64,000 nucleotides of DNA from Aedoeadaptatus coli (lineage in GTDB: Bacteria; Bacillota; Clostridia; Tissierellales; Peptoniphilaceae). Each line of letters starts with the position of its first letter. The first letter of the stretch is position 1. The translations under genes and the position numbers were made by a program. This document shows, piece by piece, positions 34,873 to 44,128 of this stretch. The notes below the pieces were generated by a model. It was given only the letters and a program-made list of their open reading frames with translations, was not told where the DNA came from and searched no databases. Where the stretch lies: contig NZ_OPYI01000010.1 of assembly GCF_900343085.1 (NCBI RefSeq), positions 1 through 64,000 of the forward strand. Direction: 5' to 3'.

Positions 34873-34902
34873 AAAATCGGATCCCGCGGGGTCCGATTTT
34901 TT
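34871..34902. terminator. Bidirectional terminator between the YerC-like gene and rqcH
   Basis: AAAAAATCGGATCCC pairs with GGGTCCGATTTTTT around a short loop, with one bulge. Symmetric A and T runs let it act in both directions between these convergent genes. Confidence 0.9.
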
Positions 34903-34913
34903 CATGAAGAGAC

Positions 34914-36665
34914 TTATTTCGTTTTCAATTTGTCGACGATTTCTTTTTCCGGTGTCACCGCCACCGTGGAAAAGTCCGTGTAGAGGACGAGGCCCGGCTG
35001 ATTGGAAGGATGGCGGCGTATAAATTGCCGCTTCGTGTAGTCCACGTCCACGTGGGCGGATTGACGGGCGCGGCTGTAGTAGGCGGCCAGGGCGGCCCCC
35101 TCGTAAATCGTGGCCTCGCCCACATCTTCGCCTTCGGTTTTTACGATGACGTGACTGCCCGGGCCGTTTTTCACGTGGAACCACAGATCGTCTTTTCGCG
35201 CAAATTTCAGGGTGAGTTCCTGATTCTGGCGATTGTTCCTGCCCACGTACATGGCGAAGCCCTCGGAGGAAGTGAAGGTCAGGTACTCGGGTTCTTTCTT
35301 TTTCTTTTTTTTGTTTTCCCCGCGGCCCTTATACTTTTTCTTCAGGAAATCTTCACGAAATTCTTCCTGTATGGCGTCCACCTCATCAATGGATTCGGCA
35401 TCGTCGAGATTGTAGAGCATGGCATCCAAATAGCGAATGGTGTTTCTGTTTTTATCGATGCGGCCGGCCAAAAGCTTTTCCGCGTGTTTTAATTTCGTGT
35501 ACTTTTTATAGTAGCGGGCCGCATTTTGAATGCCGTCTTTCGTCTCGTCCAGGGGAATCGTCAGGGGATTCATATCGTCGTAAAAATTTTCCAAAGTGAC
35601 TTCCCCGGCGCCGCGCTGGATTTTCCACGCGTTGGAAGAGATTAAATCGCCGTAGACCTTGTATTTTTGGCGGTCTTTCGCATCCCGCAGTTCAAATTCC
35701 ATTTTTTCCTGTTTATGAAGGGCCCGCTCTAAATGATTTTTGATCTGCTTATTCAGATTCTGGCTCTTTTGCCGCACCCGGTCTTCCAAGACCCGGGCGG
35801 AAAAGGTGTGATCCAAAAGCGCCGAAGGCCCGTCGTAAAAGGTCTTGCTCTCCTCCGGGTAGTGGGTTAAATTCACGGCGGAAAAGGCGATAATGTGGCC
35901 GGCGTCCGAAATGCTTTGGGGTCTGAATTCCGATGCGGCGATTTCCGAAAAAAGGGAGTGAAAGGCGCCGTACAAATCTTCAGACGAAAAAAGCTTCACC
36001 GGATCTTTGTCGCTTCCCCCGGCTCGATAGGCGATTTCTCTGGCGACAAGAGGCGAGACGCCTAAATAGCTGCGGATAAAAAAGTTTTTCAGAGACGTGC
36101 CTTCGCTTTCGTGAAGCCGCGCCATAAAATCCTCCTCCGTTTCCTTCAGGGGATTGGTCCGGTCTACAATGCCCTCCAAGGTGTAGCTTCCCCCCGGCAG
36201 CACTTCCCGCACGCGGCTCATGGAGCGATTGATCCGCTTTAAGGCGTCGAGGATAGTATTGTTTTCGTCGAGAAGAATAATATTGGAGTAGCGGCCCATC
36301 ATTTCGATGACCAGCGTCTTTTCCACGCGGTCGAAAAGCTCGTTGAAACCGTCGACTTTGATTTTTATAATGCGGTCCATTTCCACCTGCTCGATGGCCG
36401 TAATGGTGGCCGATTCCAAATGCTTTCTGAGGAGCATGCAAAAAGCCGGCGGCGTTTGAGGATTTTTGAATTTTTTCTCCGTAATGTAGGCGCAGGGATT
36501 GTTCGCCGAGGCGGAGAGCAAGAGGCTCCCCCGGTCCGTCTTGCTCCTGAGATTTAATACCAAGGTGTCGTCTTGGGGCTGGTAGATCTTGTCGATCTTG
36601 CCGCCGGTGAAGCGACTGTTTAATTCCTCGGCCACCGCCTTTGTCATGGTTCCGTCGTAACTCAA
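34914..36665 (-). CDS. rqcH: Ribosome quality-control protein RqcH (NFACT family; FbpA/Rqc2 homologue)
   Basis: The 583-aa protein binds stalled 50S-peptidyl-tRNA complexes and directs alanine-tail addition; the same family was first described as fibronectin-binding. The N-terminal NFACT-N domain includes MDRIIKI (the conserved Asp-Arg pair), a coiled coil spans about 280-420, and the NFACT-R domain near 480-580 has the block FHVKNGPGSHVIVKTEG. The start is TTG at 36665, seven bases after AAGGGAGG. It is divergent from yicC, as yloA and yloC lie close together in Bacillus. Confidence 0.93.
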   Translation of the reverse strand: MSYDGTMTKAVAEELNSRFTGGKIDKIYQPQDDTLVLNLRSKTDRGSLLLSASANNPCAYITEKKFKNPQTPPAFCMLLRKHLESATITAIEQVEMDRIIKIKVDGFNELFDRVEKTLVIEMMGRYSNIILLDENNTILDALKRINRSMSRVREVLPGGSYTLEGIVDRTNPLKETEEDFMARLHESEGTSLKNFFIRSYLGVSPLVAREIAYRAGGSDKDPVKLFSSEDLYGAFHSLFSEIAASEFRPQSISDAGHIIAFSAVNLTHYPEESKTFYDGPSALLDHTFSARVLEDRVRQKSQNLNKQIKNHLERALHKQEKMEFELRDAKDRQKYKVYGDLISSNAWKIQRGAGEVTLENFYDDMNPLTIPLDETKDGIQNAARYYKKYTKLKHAEKLLAGRIDKNRNTIRYLDAMLYNLDDAESIDEVDAIQEEFREDFLKKKYKGRGENKKKKKKEPEYLTFTSSEGFAMYVGRNNRQNQELTLKFARKDDLWFHVKNGPGSHVIVKTEGEDVGEATIYEGAALAAYYSRARQSAHVDVDYTKRQFIRRHPSNQPGLVLYTDFSTVAVTPEKEIVDKLKTK

Positions 36666-36677
36666 TGAATACCTCCC

Positions 36678-36707
36678 TTTCTGTCTTCGGGTCGTATCAT
36701 GTATAAT
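36678..36707 (+). promoter_or_regulatory. Candidate promoter of yicC-gmk-rpoZ-coaBC
   Basis: A perfect TATAAT lies at 36702-36707, 18 bases before the yicC start. The -35 region (TTTCTG/TTCTGT at 36678-36684) matches the consensus poorly. Confidence 0.4.
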
Positions 36708-36725
36708 ACCATAGAGGAGGCGTCT

Positions 36726-37580
36726 ATGAACAGTATGACGGGCTTCGGCTCAAGTGAAATCGTCAAAGACGGCGTGAAGCTGAACGTGACGGTAAAATCG
36801 GTGAATCATAAAAATTTGGATATTCGGATCAAGGGATTGGCGGAAGCTCCGGCCTTGGAGCAAATGGTGAAATCCGCCATTGCCAAAGGGGCGAAGCGCG
36901 GCCACTTCGACGTGTTTGTGCGCACGGAAGGAGAGTCGAATACGGATCTTCGTTTCGATGCGGAGGCCTACGCCTTTTACGAGCAAATATTGAGGGAAAA
37001 GGGCGCGGCCCGGCCCGCGGAAGTGGCTTGGCTTCTGGAGCGACCCGGCGTCATTAAGCAGGGAACAGAGGAGGCCCTTGATTTGGACGAGGCCTTTTTA
37101 AAAGAGGCATTCGATGGGGCCTTTTCGGATCTCTGTGCCATGCGCGAAAAAGAAGGCGCGAATTTAAAGCAGGTTTTGGAAACGAATCTGGCAAAGCTCT
37201 CTGCCTACGTCGAAGAGATTCAATCGGCGGCCGCGGATGAAAAGGCGGAAGAAAAAGAGGCGTTCAGCCGCAGGGTCAAGGAGATCATGGCGGAATATGA
37301 ATTGGACCTTCCTCGATTTTCCACGGAACTTGCTCTGCTCTACGAAAAAATGTCCATCGAAGAAGAAATTGCGCGTCTGATTTCTCACATAGACCAATTT
37401 AATGTTATAATGAACGGTAAAGGTTCTGTCGGTCGACGTTTGGATTTTCTCCTGCAGGAAATGTTCAGGGAAGCCAATACGATCGCCAGCAAATCAAGAC
37501 ATTTGGGGATTTTACACGACATTGTGGAAGTAAAAACCCTCATCGATCATTTACGGGAACAAGTTGCAAATATAGAGTAA
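36726..37580 (+). CDS. yicC: YicC family endoribonuclease
   Basis: The 284-aa protein opens with NSMTGFGSSEI, the family's N-terminal hallmark, followed by VKSVNHKNLDIRIKG. The C-terminal third holds the DUF1732 region EEIARLISHIDQFN...GSVGRRLDFLLQEMFREANTIASKS, with the conserved acidic residues of the RNase. ATG 36726 lies five bases after GAGGAGG; the open frame further upstream covers the promoter and is not coding. remA, which follows yicC in Bacillus, is absent, and gmk starts after 20 bases. Confidence 0.93.
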   Translation: MNSMTGFGSSEIVKDGVKLNVTVKSVNHKNLDIRIKGLAEAPALEQMVKSAIAKGAKRGHFDVFVRTEGESNTDLRFDAEAYAFYEQILREKGAARPAEVAWLLERPGVIKQGTEEALDLDEAFLKEAFDGAFSDLCAMREKEGANLKQVLETNLAKLSAYVEEIQSAAADEKAEEKEAFSRRVKEIMAEYELDLPRFSTELALLYEKMSIEEEIARLISHIDQFNVIMNGKGSVGRRLDFLLQEMFREANTIASKSRHLGILHDIVEVKTLIDHLREQVANIE

Positions 37581-37600
37581 AAAGACAAGGCGGGTGTCAG

Positions 37601-38218
37601 GTGTCAAAAGGATTTTTATTGGTACTTTCCGGTCCATCGGGCAGCGGAAAAGGTACCGTCAGCGAAGCCTTAATGGCGAAAAATCACGAAGTGAAATTTT
37701 CCACCTCGGTGACCACGAGAAAACCGAGATCAATGGAAGTCGACGGAGAAAACTACTTCTTTAAGACGGAAGAAGAATTTAAGGACATGGTGAAAAACGA
37801 CGAACTCTTGGAGTACGCCCATGTGCACACGAATTACTACGGCACGCCGAAGGAGTTTGTATTTCAGGAAATTGAAAAGGGCGAAATCGTCTTATTGGAA
37901 ATCGACGTGCAAGGCGCCCTTCAAATCAAGGACAAATACAAAGAAGCCGTGTTTATTTTCCTCCTTCCTCCCACCATGGAAGAGTTGAAACACCGAATCG
38001 TCAGCCGCGGCACCGAAAGTGAAAAAGACATTGAAACCCGCTTTGCCAATGCCTTTAAGGAACTGGACTTTGTCGGAAAATACGACTATTTCGTCGTCAA
38101 CGACAAGGTGGATCAGGCGGTAAAGGACATCGAAAACATTATAGCGGCGGAAAAACTTCGGGTGAAACGATACAAGAACATTAAAAAGGACATAGTAGAC
38201 AGAAAGGCGATACGATGA
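37601..38218 (+). CDS. gmk: Guanylate kinase
   Basis: The 205-aa enzyme phosphorylates GMP. The P-loop SGPSGSGKGTV is at residues 10-20, TTRKPRSMEVDGENYFF binds GMP, and LEIDVQGALQIK is conserved. The start is GTG at 37601 after AAGGCGGGTGTC. rpoZ overlaps by four bases. Gmk-RpoZ adjacency is usual in Firmicutes. Confidence 0.97.
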   Translation: MSKGFLLVLSGPSGSGKGTVSEALMAKNHEVKFSTSVTTRKPRSMEVDGENYFFKTEEEFKDMVKNDELLEYAHVHTNYYGTPKEFVFQEIEKGEIVLLEIDVQGALQIKDKYKEAVFIFLLPPTMEELKHRIVSRGTESEKDIETRFANAFKELDFVGKYDYFVVNDKVDQAVKDIENIIAAEKLRVKRYKNIKKDIVDRKAIR

Positions 38219-38505
38219 ATATTTTATCATTTGGCGAAATTTCGAAAATTACCAAGAGCCGCTACGCGCTGGCGACCTTGGTTTCCAACCGCGCCAGGGA
38301 GCTGGTGGACGGCGAAGAGGCTTTGATCGACACGGATCTGGAAAACCCCGTGTCCGTTTCTCTGGAAGAAATTAACCAAGGCGCCGTGAAATTTACGAGC
38401 AAAGAACGCTTTGAAGCGATCATGGAAGAAAAAGCTCGCCGCGAAGAGGCCCTTCAGAGAGAGCTTGCCATGGTCGAAGAGGAGGAAGTGGTCGATGAAG
38501 AATAA
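38215..38505 (+). CDS. rpoZ: RNA polymerase omega subunit
   Basis: The 96-aa protein has the omega pattern ITKSRYALATLVSNRARELVDG, which wraps the beta' subunit, then ENPVSVSLEEINQGAVKF, and ends in an acidic, Glu-rich helix. It overlaps gmk and coaBC, which keeps the gmk-rpoZ-coaBC order of other Firmicutes. Confidence 0.92.
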   Translation: MNILSFGEISKITKSRYALATLVSNRARELVDGEEALIDTDLENPVSVSLEEINQGAVKFTSKERFEAIMEEKARREEALQRELAMVEEEEVVDEE

Positions 38506-39691
38506 ACACGTTCTTCTCGGCGTCACCGGCGGCATCGCTGCCTACAAGGCGCCGGCCATCGTCAGCCGATTAAAAAAACTTGGCATGGAAGTCAAGGTGG
38601 TGATGACGGAGGCCGCTACAAAATTCGTCACGCCCCTTACCTTTCAGACCATGAGCAATGAAGTCGTTCATGTGGATATGTTCGATCAATTGAACAATAT
38701 GGATGTGGAACACATTGCCTTGGCTAAATGGGCCGATGTCATGGTCATTGCGCCGGCGACGGCAAACACCATGGCCAAATTGGCCTACGGCATCGCCGAC
38801 AACATGCTCACCACCGTGGCCTTGGCCACGACGGCGCCGATTCTCATCGCCCCGGCCATGAACACGCAAATGCTTCGCGCCGATGCCACCCAAGAGGCTC
38901 TGAAGGTTTTAAAAAACCGCAAGCAGTATGAGATTCTTCCCACGGCGGAAGGGCTCCTGGCCTGTCAAGACGTAGGCGAAGGGAAGATGCTCGAGCCGGA
39001 AGATATCGTGGATTACATCCTTATGGCCTTAACGGAAAAGACCATGGCCGGCGTGGATCTTACCGTAACGGCGGGTCCCACGAAGGAACGCATGGATCCC
39101 GTGCGCTTTATCAGCAATCACAGCACAGGGAAAATGGGCTATGCCATTGCCGCGGAGGCGGCAGCCAGGGGCGCGAAGGTGCATTTAATTTCGGGCCCGA
39201 GCAATTTAAAGGTGCCCAAGGGCGTGGACTTTATTCCCGTGGAATCCACCGAGGATATGTTTAAAGCCGTGGAAGCGAAGTTTGACGCCACTGACGTGTT
39301 GATTAAATCGGCGGCACCCAGCGACTACAAGCCCAAAACCTATGCCGCGGAAAAGATCAAGAAGCGGGAAGGCGGCCTCATGGCCGTGGAATTTTCGCCG
39401 AATCCTGACATCGCCAAACACTTCGGCGGCATGAAGGGTGATCGGGTCATCGTGGGCTTTGCCGCGGAAAGCCATAACATGGCCGACTATGCGAAAAAGA
39501 AATTGAAAGAGAAGAACTTTAATTTTATCGTGGCCAATAACATTACCGAAGCCAAGGCCGGTTTCGGCAGCGACACGAACCACGTGCACATTTTTTCCGC
39601 CGACGGCACCGACGAAGAATTGCCCATGATGGATAAAAGTGATTTGGCCGCCGCCATATTGGACCGGGTAGAAAGAGACCTGAAAAGCTAG
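38495..39691 (+). CDS. coaBC: Phosphopantothenoylcysteine decarboxylase / phosphopantothenate-cysteine ligase
   Basis: The 398-aa bifunctional CoA enzyme has an N-terminal flavodoxin-like decarboxylase (CoaC): LLGVTGGIAAYKAP, the FMN and catalytic region APATANTMAKLAYGIADN and the substrate clamp APAMNTQM. The C-terminal CoaB has TAGPTKERMDPVRFISNHSTGKMGYAIA. ATG 38495 follows GAGGAGG and overlaps the rpoZ end; the frame open further upstream lies inside rpoZ and is rejected. coaD lies later in the window. Confidence 0.97.
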   Translation: MKNKHVLLGVTGGIAAYKAPAIVSRLKKLGMEVKVVMTEAATKFVTPLTFQTMSNEVVHVDMFDQLNNMDVEHIALAKWADVMVIAPATANTMAKLAYGIADNMLTTVALATTAPILIAPAMNTQMLRADATQEALKVLKNRKQYEILPTAEGLLACQDVGEGKMLEPEDIVDYILMALTEKTMAGVDLTVTAGPTKERMDPVRFISNHSTGKMGYAIAAEAAARGAKVHLISGPSNLKVPKGVDFIPVESTEDMFKAVEAKFDATDVLIKSAAPSDYKPKTYAAEKIKKREGGLMAVEFSPNPDIAKHFGGMKGDRVIVGFAAESHNMADYAKKKLKEKNFNFIVANNITEAKAGFGSDTNHVHIFSADGTDEELPMMDKSDLAAAILDRVERDLKS

Positions 39692-39709
39692 AACATTCTA
39701 GCTTTTTTT
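39684..39709 (+). terminator. Terminator after coaBC
   Basis: AAAGCTAGAA pairs with TTCTAGCTTT around a CA-type loop and is followed by T residues. The stem includes the coaBC stop codon. priA begins 19 bases later, so readthrough or a close promoter (TATTAT at about 39711) must serve it. Confidence 0.85.
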
Positions 39710-39727
39710 GTATTATAGGGAGCGACT

Positions 39728-42025
39728 ATGATTGTAGATGTGTATTTAGACAAGGCCTTGCCGCAAATCGATCAACTCTATTCCTATGCCTACGGCGGCG
39801 AGGATGCGGCCATTGTGGGCAAGCGCGTCATCGTTCCCTTCGGTCGCGGAAACAAGCCGGAGACGGCGGTGGTTTTAAGAATCGGGAGGGACGAAGGCAA
39901 GAAATTAAAATCCGTGATCCAGGTTCTGGACAGGCGACCCATACTGACGGAATCCGCCATTGCCTTGGGTATGAAGATGCGGGAGATCTTCGTCACATCC
40001 TATGTGCAGGCCTTTCAACCCCTCCTTCCGAAATACGTCTTAGGCGGCGTGGAAGAGGTGGCGGTAAAATTAATTGACGACGAGGAAGTGGCGGGTATTT
40101 TTCAAGGCGCGGATGCCCTTTCCACGGAGAAAATTCCTGCGGACGAACTGGACCGGCTGATCGAGGCGAAGAAAGTCGCCGTCCGCTTTCGCGGCACACA
40201 GCCCGTGAAGAAACGAGTGGTGGAAAAATACGTTGTCTGCGGCGATTACGACGGCCCCATGACCGAGAAACAGGCCATTGTCTTCGATCTTTTGAAAAAT
40301 TCCCCGCCTCTTTCAAAGGCCGAAATCACCAAAAGGACCGGGCTCTCCGCGAGTCCTGTTGACAGCTTAATCAAGCGAGGCGCCGTCGCCCCGGCGGATC
40401 CCAAGGCCCTTCCTCCCGACAAGGCGCCGGATCTCCGGGAGGATCAGGTCGCGGCCATTGAAGGCATTGCCGAGTCCAAGCGGCCCGTCCATCTCCTCTA
40501 CGGCAAGACGGGAAGCGGCAAGACGGAAGTCTACATGCAATTGGCCCGGCGCGCCATGGACGAGGGGAAGTCGTCTCTGATCATCGTTCCGGAAATCGGC
40601 CTGGCCACCCAAATGGTGCACCGATTGTCGGCCCGCTTTCCCGGGAAGGTAGACATCCTTCACTCCCGCCGCTCCGAAGGTGAAAAGGCCGCAGCCTGGA
40701 TACGACTGAAAGAAGAGCCGGGGCGCATCGTCGTCGGCGCCCGCTCGGCGGTGTTTTCTCCTGTGCCCGAGGTGGGCTATATTTTTATCGACGAGGAACA
40801 GGAAGAAAGCTACGATTACCGGGAAGGTCTGCGCTACAATGTGCGGGACGTGGCGGAAATGCGCGTGCGCTTTGAAGGCGGCAAGGTCATCTACGGCTCG
40901 GCGACCCCTTCGGTGATTACCTACGCCCGTTGCGGCGAGGATGTGGAGCTTCATCGACTGGTGGGGGATCCGAAAAAAACGGAGGCGTCGCCGGTGGAGA
41001 TCGTGGACATGCGGGAAGAGCTCTTTAAGGGCAATGTGGAAATCCTCTCCGAACGCATGGTGGAAGGCCTTGAGGAAGCCTTAAAGGAGAAGAAGCAGGC
41101 TATCCTCTTTATAAATCGTCGGGGCTACAGTCAATTCGTGAGCTGCAGAAGCTGCGGCCACGTCATCGAATGCGATGCCTGCGATATTTCCATGGTCTAT
41201 CACCGGCGGACCCACCGCCTCCATTGCCACTACTGCGGCAGAACCAAGCCCATGCCGAGAACCTGCCCCGTCTGCGGCAGCGAATACTTAAAACAGTTCG
41301 GCATCGGCACTGAACAGGTGGAGTCCTGGATAAAGAATAAATTCCCCGAGGCGCGGGTCTATCGCATGGACAAAGACACCATGGCGCAAAAGGGAAATTA
41401 CGAAAAGGTCTACGAAGCCATGAACGAAAAAAAGGTGGACATTCTCGTGGGAACGCAAATGCTCGCCAAGGGCTTCGATTTTGAAAATGTGGTCTTTGTC
41501 GGCGTCGTGGCGGCGGATTTGTCTCTCTTCGTTTCCGACTACAAGGCCCAGGAAAAAACCTACCAGCTCCTGACCCAAGTGGCGGGCAGGGCCGGCCGGG
41601 GCAAACACAAAGGCCGCGCCGTGATCCAAACCTACAATCCTGAAAATTACAGCATTCAATACGCGAAAGAGCGAAGCTACGAGCCCTTTTTCCACCGGGA
41701 GATGGAAGAGCGCAAGCGCTTCTTGTATCCGCCCTATGTGCACTTAGTGAAGATTCACATTCGCGGCACCAGGGACGTGGATCAGGTGGCATTGAACTGG
41801 AAAAAAACCCTGGAAGCCATCAACAAGCACGAACAGTTCGACATGCTCGTGGCCAATCCCGTGGAACAGCCGAAGATTAAAAATAAAAGACATGTGTCGA
41901 TTTTAGCAAAAGTCTGGCCAAAGGAGTTTCAGCCTCTATTAAAGGCTTTAAAACGGGTATTGATGTATTACTATCGTACGCAAGCGGAAAAAGATATTAC
42001 CATAAGCTTAGAAATAGACGGATAA
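39728..42025 (+). CDS. priA: Primosomal protein N' (PriA helicase)
   Basis: The 765-aa helicase restarts stalled replication forks. It has Walker A YGKTGSGKTEVYM (about 257-269), GSATPS motif III, and eight zinc-binding cysteines arranged as four CxxC pairs at about 476-520 in the usual PriA insertion. The DExH box reads DEEQEESYDY rather than the common DEEHxxSYKQ, and the flanking block is divergent too. The rest is of normal length. It is followed by def and fmt, the standard order. Confidence 0.95.
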   Translation: MIVDVYLDKALPQIDQLYSYAYGGEDAAIVGKRVIVPFGRGNKPETAVVLRIGRDEGKKLKSVIQVLDRRPILTESAIALGMKMREIFVTSYVQAFQPLLPKYVLGGVEEVAVKLIDDEEVAGIFQGADALSTEKIPADELDRLIEAKKVAVRFRGTQPVKKRVVEKYVVCGDYDGPMTEKQAIVFDLLKNSPPLSKAEITKRTGLSASPVDSLIKRGAVAPADPKALPPDKAPDLREDQVAAIEGIAESKRPVHLLYGKTGSGKTEVYMQLARRAMDEGKSSLIIVPEIGLATQMVHRLSARFPGKVDILHSRRSEGEKAAAWIRLKEEPGRIVVGARSAVFSPVPEVGYIFIDEEQEESYDYREGLRYNVRDVAEMRVRFEGGKVIYGSATPSVITYARCGEDVELHRLVGDPKKTEASPVEIVDMREELFKGNVEILSERMVEGLEEALKEKKQAILFINRRGYSQFVSCRSCGHVIECDACDISMVYHRRTHRLHCHYCGRTKPMPRTCPVCGSEYLKQFGIGTEQVESWIKNKFPEARVYRMDKDTMAQKGNYEKVYEAMNEKKVDILVGTQMLAKGFDFENVVFVGVVAADLSLFVSDYKAQEKTYQLLTQVAGRAGRGKHKGRAVIQTYNPENYSIQYAKERSYEPFFHREMEERKRFLYPPYVHLVKIHIRGTRDVDQVALNWKKTLEAINKHEQFDMLVANPVEQPKIKNKRHVSILAKVWPKEFQPLLKALKRVLMYYYRTQAEKDITISLEIDG

Positions 42026-42048
42026 AGTGAAAGAGAAGGAAGTGAAGA

Positions 42049-42531
42049 ATGGCTAAATTACAAATTCGCATCGACGGCGATCCCATATTGCGCAAAAAGT
42101 CCCGAAAGGTAGAGGTCATCGACGAGGATCTCCACCGCCTCATCGACGATATGTACGAAACCATGTACGAGGCACAGGGCGTGGGCCTGGCCGCCGTGCA
42201 AATCGGAAAATTAAAACAACTCATCGTCATCGACGATTACGAAGGAACGAAGATCGTGCTCATCAATCCCGAGCGCGTGGCGGAAGAAGGGTCGTCTGAG
42301 GCCTTGGAAGGCTGTTTAAGCGTCCCCGAACGCGTCGGCAAGGTGAAACGCTTTGAAAAGATCAAAATCAACTACACCGACCGCGACGGGGAAGCGAAGA
42401 CCCTGGAAGCCGAAGATTTTCTCGCCCGAATCATCCAACACGAAATGGATCATTTAGAGGGGATTCTCTACACGGATCTGACCGATGAAATGTACGATGT
42501 CGACGGGTCGAACGAGAGCGAGGCGGAATGA
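42049..42531 (+). CDS. def: Peptide deformylase
   Basis: The 160-aa metalloenzyme removes the formyl group from new proteins. All three motifs are present: GVGLAAVQIG, EGCLSVPE (metal Cys) and QHEMDHLEG (two metal His and the catalytic Glu). It pairs functionally with fmt, which overlaps its stop codon as TGATG. GAAGGAAG precedes the ATG. Confidence 0.97.
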   Translation: MAKLQIRIDGDPILRKKSRKVEVIDEDLHRLIDDMYETMYEAQGVGLAAVQIGKLKQLIVIDDYEGTKIVLINPERVAEEGSSEALEGCLSVPERVGKVKRFEKIKINYTDRDGEAKTLEAEDFLARIIQHEMDHLEGILYTDLTDEMYDVDGSNESEAE

Positions 42532-43445
42532 TGAAAGCGGTCTTTTTCGGCACGCCTGATTTTGCCGTGCCCACACTGAATGCCTTAAACGAAATCTGCG
42601 ACGTCACCTTGGTCGTGACCCGGGAAGACAAGAAAAAAGGCCGCGGGAAAAAGCTCTTGCCCACGCCGGTGAAGACCCGCGCTGAAGTCTTGGGGATCGA
42701 GGTCTATCAGCCCCATAGCTGCAACACGGAAGAATCGCTGGAAAAACTGAGAGCACAGGATGCGGATCTATTCGTCGTCGTGGCCTACGGACAAATTCTC
42801 TCGGAAGACGTGCTGGCCCTGCCGAAGAAACACATCGTAAACGTCCACAGCTCCCTGCTCCCGAAGTATCGGGGCGCGGCGCCCATGCAGTGGGCCATTC
42901 TGAACGGCGATGAAGAAACCGGCGTAAGCCTCATGAAAGTGGAAGCGGGACTGGACAGCGGACCGGTCTACGCCATGAAGAAAACCACGATCGGCGACAA
43001 AAACTTCGGCGCCATTCACGACGAATTAGCGGATTTCGGCGCGGATTTAATCCGAGAATTTGTCACAGATCTTGAAAAAAACACCGTCAGCTTCACGGAA
43101 CAGGAACACGATGGGGCCACCTATGCGGCAAAAATCGACGACGAGCTTCTGGCCCTTCGCGCCGACGAGCTGACGGCGAAGGAATTTGTACGAAAGATTC
43201 GCGCCTTTTCGCCGGAGCCCGGCGCCCATTTCCTCTTTCGGGACGAGCGCCTGAAAGTCTACGACGGCGAAGTAAGCGACGAAAAAGTACCGACAGGTCA
43301 TTATAAAGCGACGAAAAAGAAGCTGTGGATCGGAACCAAAGACGGCTCCGTCTTATTAAAGGAAATCCAACGTCCCGGCAAAAAACGCATGGCCATCGGC
43401 TCGTACCTTGCCGGTGCCCACTTGGATGAGAAGGGAGAAATCTGA
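42531..43445 (+). CDS. fmt: Methionyl-tRNA formyltransferase
   Basis: The 304-aa enzyme formylates initiator Met-tRNA using 10-formyl-THF, the product of fhs. VFFGTPDFAVPTL starts the hydrolase fold, and NVHSSLLPKYRGAAPMQWAI holds the catalytic Asn-His; the later GVSLMKVEAGLDSGPV is also conserved. ATG 42528 and ATG 42531 are both possible starts. The C-terminal tRNA-binding domain is present. Confidence 0.97.
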   Translation: MKAVFFGTPDFAVPTLNALNEICDVTLVVTREDKKKGRGKKLLPTPVKTRAEVLGIEVYQPHSCNTEESLEKLRAQDADLFVVVAYGQILSEDVLALPKKHIVNVHSSLLPKYRGAAPMQWAILNGDEETGVSLMKVEAGLDSGPVYAMKKTTIGDKNFGAIHDELADFGADLIREFVTDLEKNTVSFTEQEHDGATYAAKIDDELLALRADELTAKEFVRKIRAFSPEPGAHFLFRDERLKVYDGEVSDEKVPTGHYKATKKKLWIGTKDGSVLLKEIQRPGKKRMAIGSYLAGAHLDEKGEI

Positions 43446-44128
43446 TGTACGGCATGTACTACAATTGGGATTACTTGATTTATATTCTTCCCGGCTTTCT
43501 CTTGGCCCTTTACGCCCAATCGAAAATCAAGACAAATTTCGATAAATACAGTCGCGTCACCAATGGCGAAGGCCTTACCGGCCGCTCCGTGGCGGAAATG
43601 ATCTTGAGAGGCCACGGCATTTACGACGTGCGAGTGGACCGCGTGCGGGGGAGCTTAACCGACCACTACGATCCGACGCAAAAGGTGTTGCGCCTGTCCG
43701 ATCCCGTCTATGACTCCACATCCATCGCGGCCCTGGGCATCGCCGCCCACGAATGCGGCCACGCCATTCAACATAACGAATCCTACGCGCCCCTTAAATT
43801 CAGAAACGCCATCGTGCCTGCGGCAAACTTGGGATCGAATCTGTCCTTTTTATTGATCTTTATCGGCCTCTTTGCCTTCGAGCCTTTGATGAAATTGGGC
43901 ATTGCCCTCTTTGCCATTACCGTTTTGTTTCAACTGATGACGTTGCCCGTGGAATACGACGCCAGCCGCCGAGCTAAAGCCATATTAGCCGACGGCGTCC
44001 TATCCGGCGAAGAAATGGTGGGCGTGGAGCGCATTCTTTCCGCGGCGGCCCTCACTTATGTTGCGAGCCTGCTCACGGCCATCGGCACCTTGCTGCGATT
44101 TATTTCTCTGGGAAGGAGACGGGACTGA
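43445..44128 (+). CDS. Zinc metallopeptidase, YugP family
   Basis: The 227-aa membrane protein has an N-terminal membrane helix, then the zinc motif AAHECGHAIQH (about residue 100) and two to three further hydrophobic segments. NGEGLTGRSVAEMIL...LTDHYDPTQKVLRLSDPVYDSTS is the family's conserved front part, and VEYDASRRAKAIL holds a likely third ligand. Function is not established. It is inserted between fmt and rsmB with one-base overlaps at both ends, so it shares their expression. Confidence 0.88.
   Translation: MYGMYYNWDYLIYILPGFLLALYAQSKIKTNFDKYSRVTNGEGLTGRSVAEMILRGHGIYDVRVDRVRGSLTDHYDPTQKVLRLSDPVYDSTSIAALGIAAHECGHAIQHNESYAPLKFRNAIVPAANLGSNLSFLLIFIGLFAFEPLMKLGIALFAITVLFQLMTLPVEYDASRRAKAILADGVLSGEEMVGVERILSAAALTYVASLLTAIGTLLRFISLGRRRD

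Noticed and set aside
38411-38494. Extra 28 codons before coaBC
   Set aside because: They overlap rpoZ in another frame; the ATG at 38495 has a strong ribosome binding site and matches the family start.
41163-41792. Minus-strand open frame of 209 codons opposite priA
   Set aside because: The predicted product is Cys-, Pro- and Arg-rich, typical of a shadow frame, and priA is certain on the other strand.
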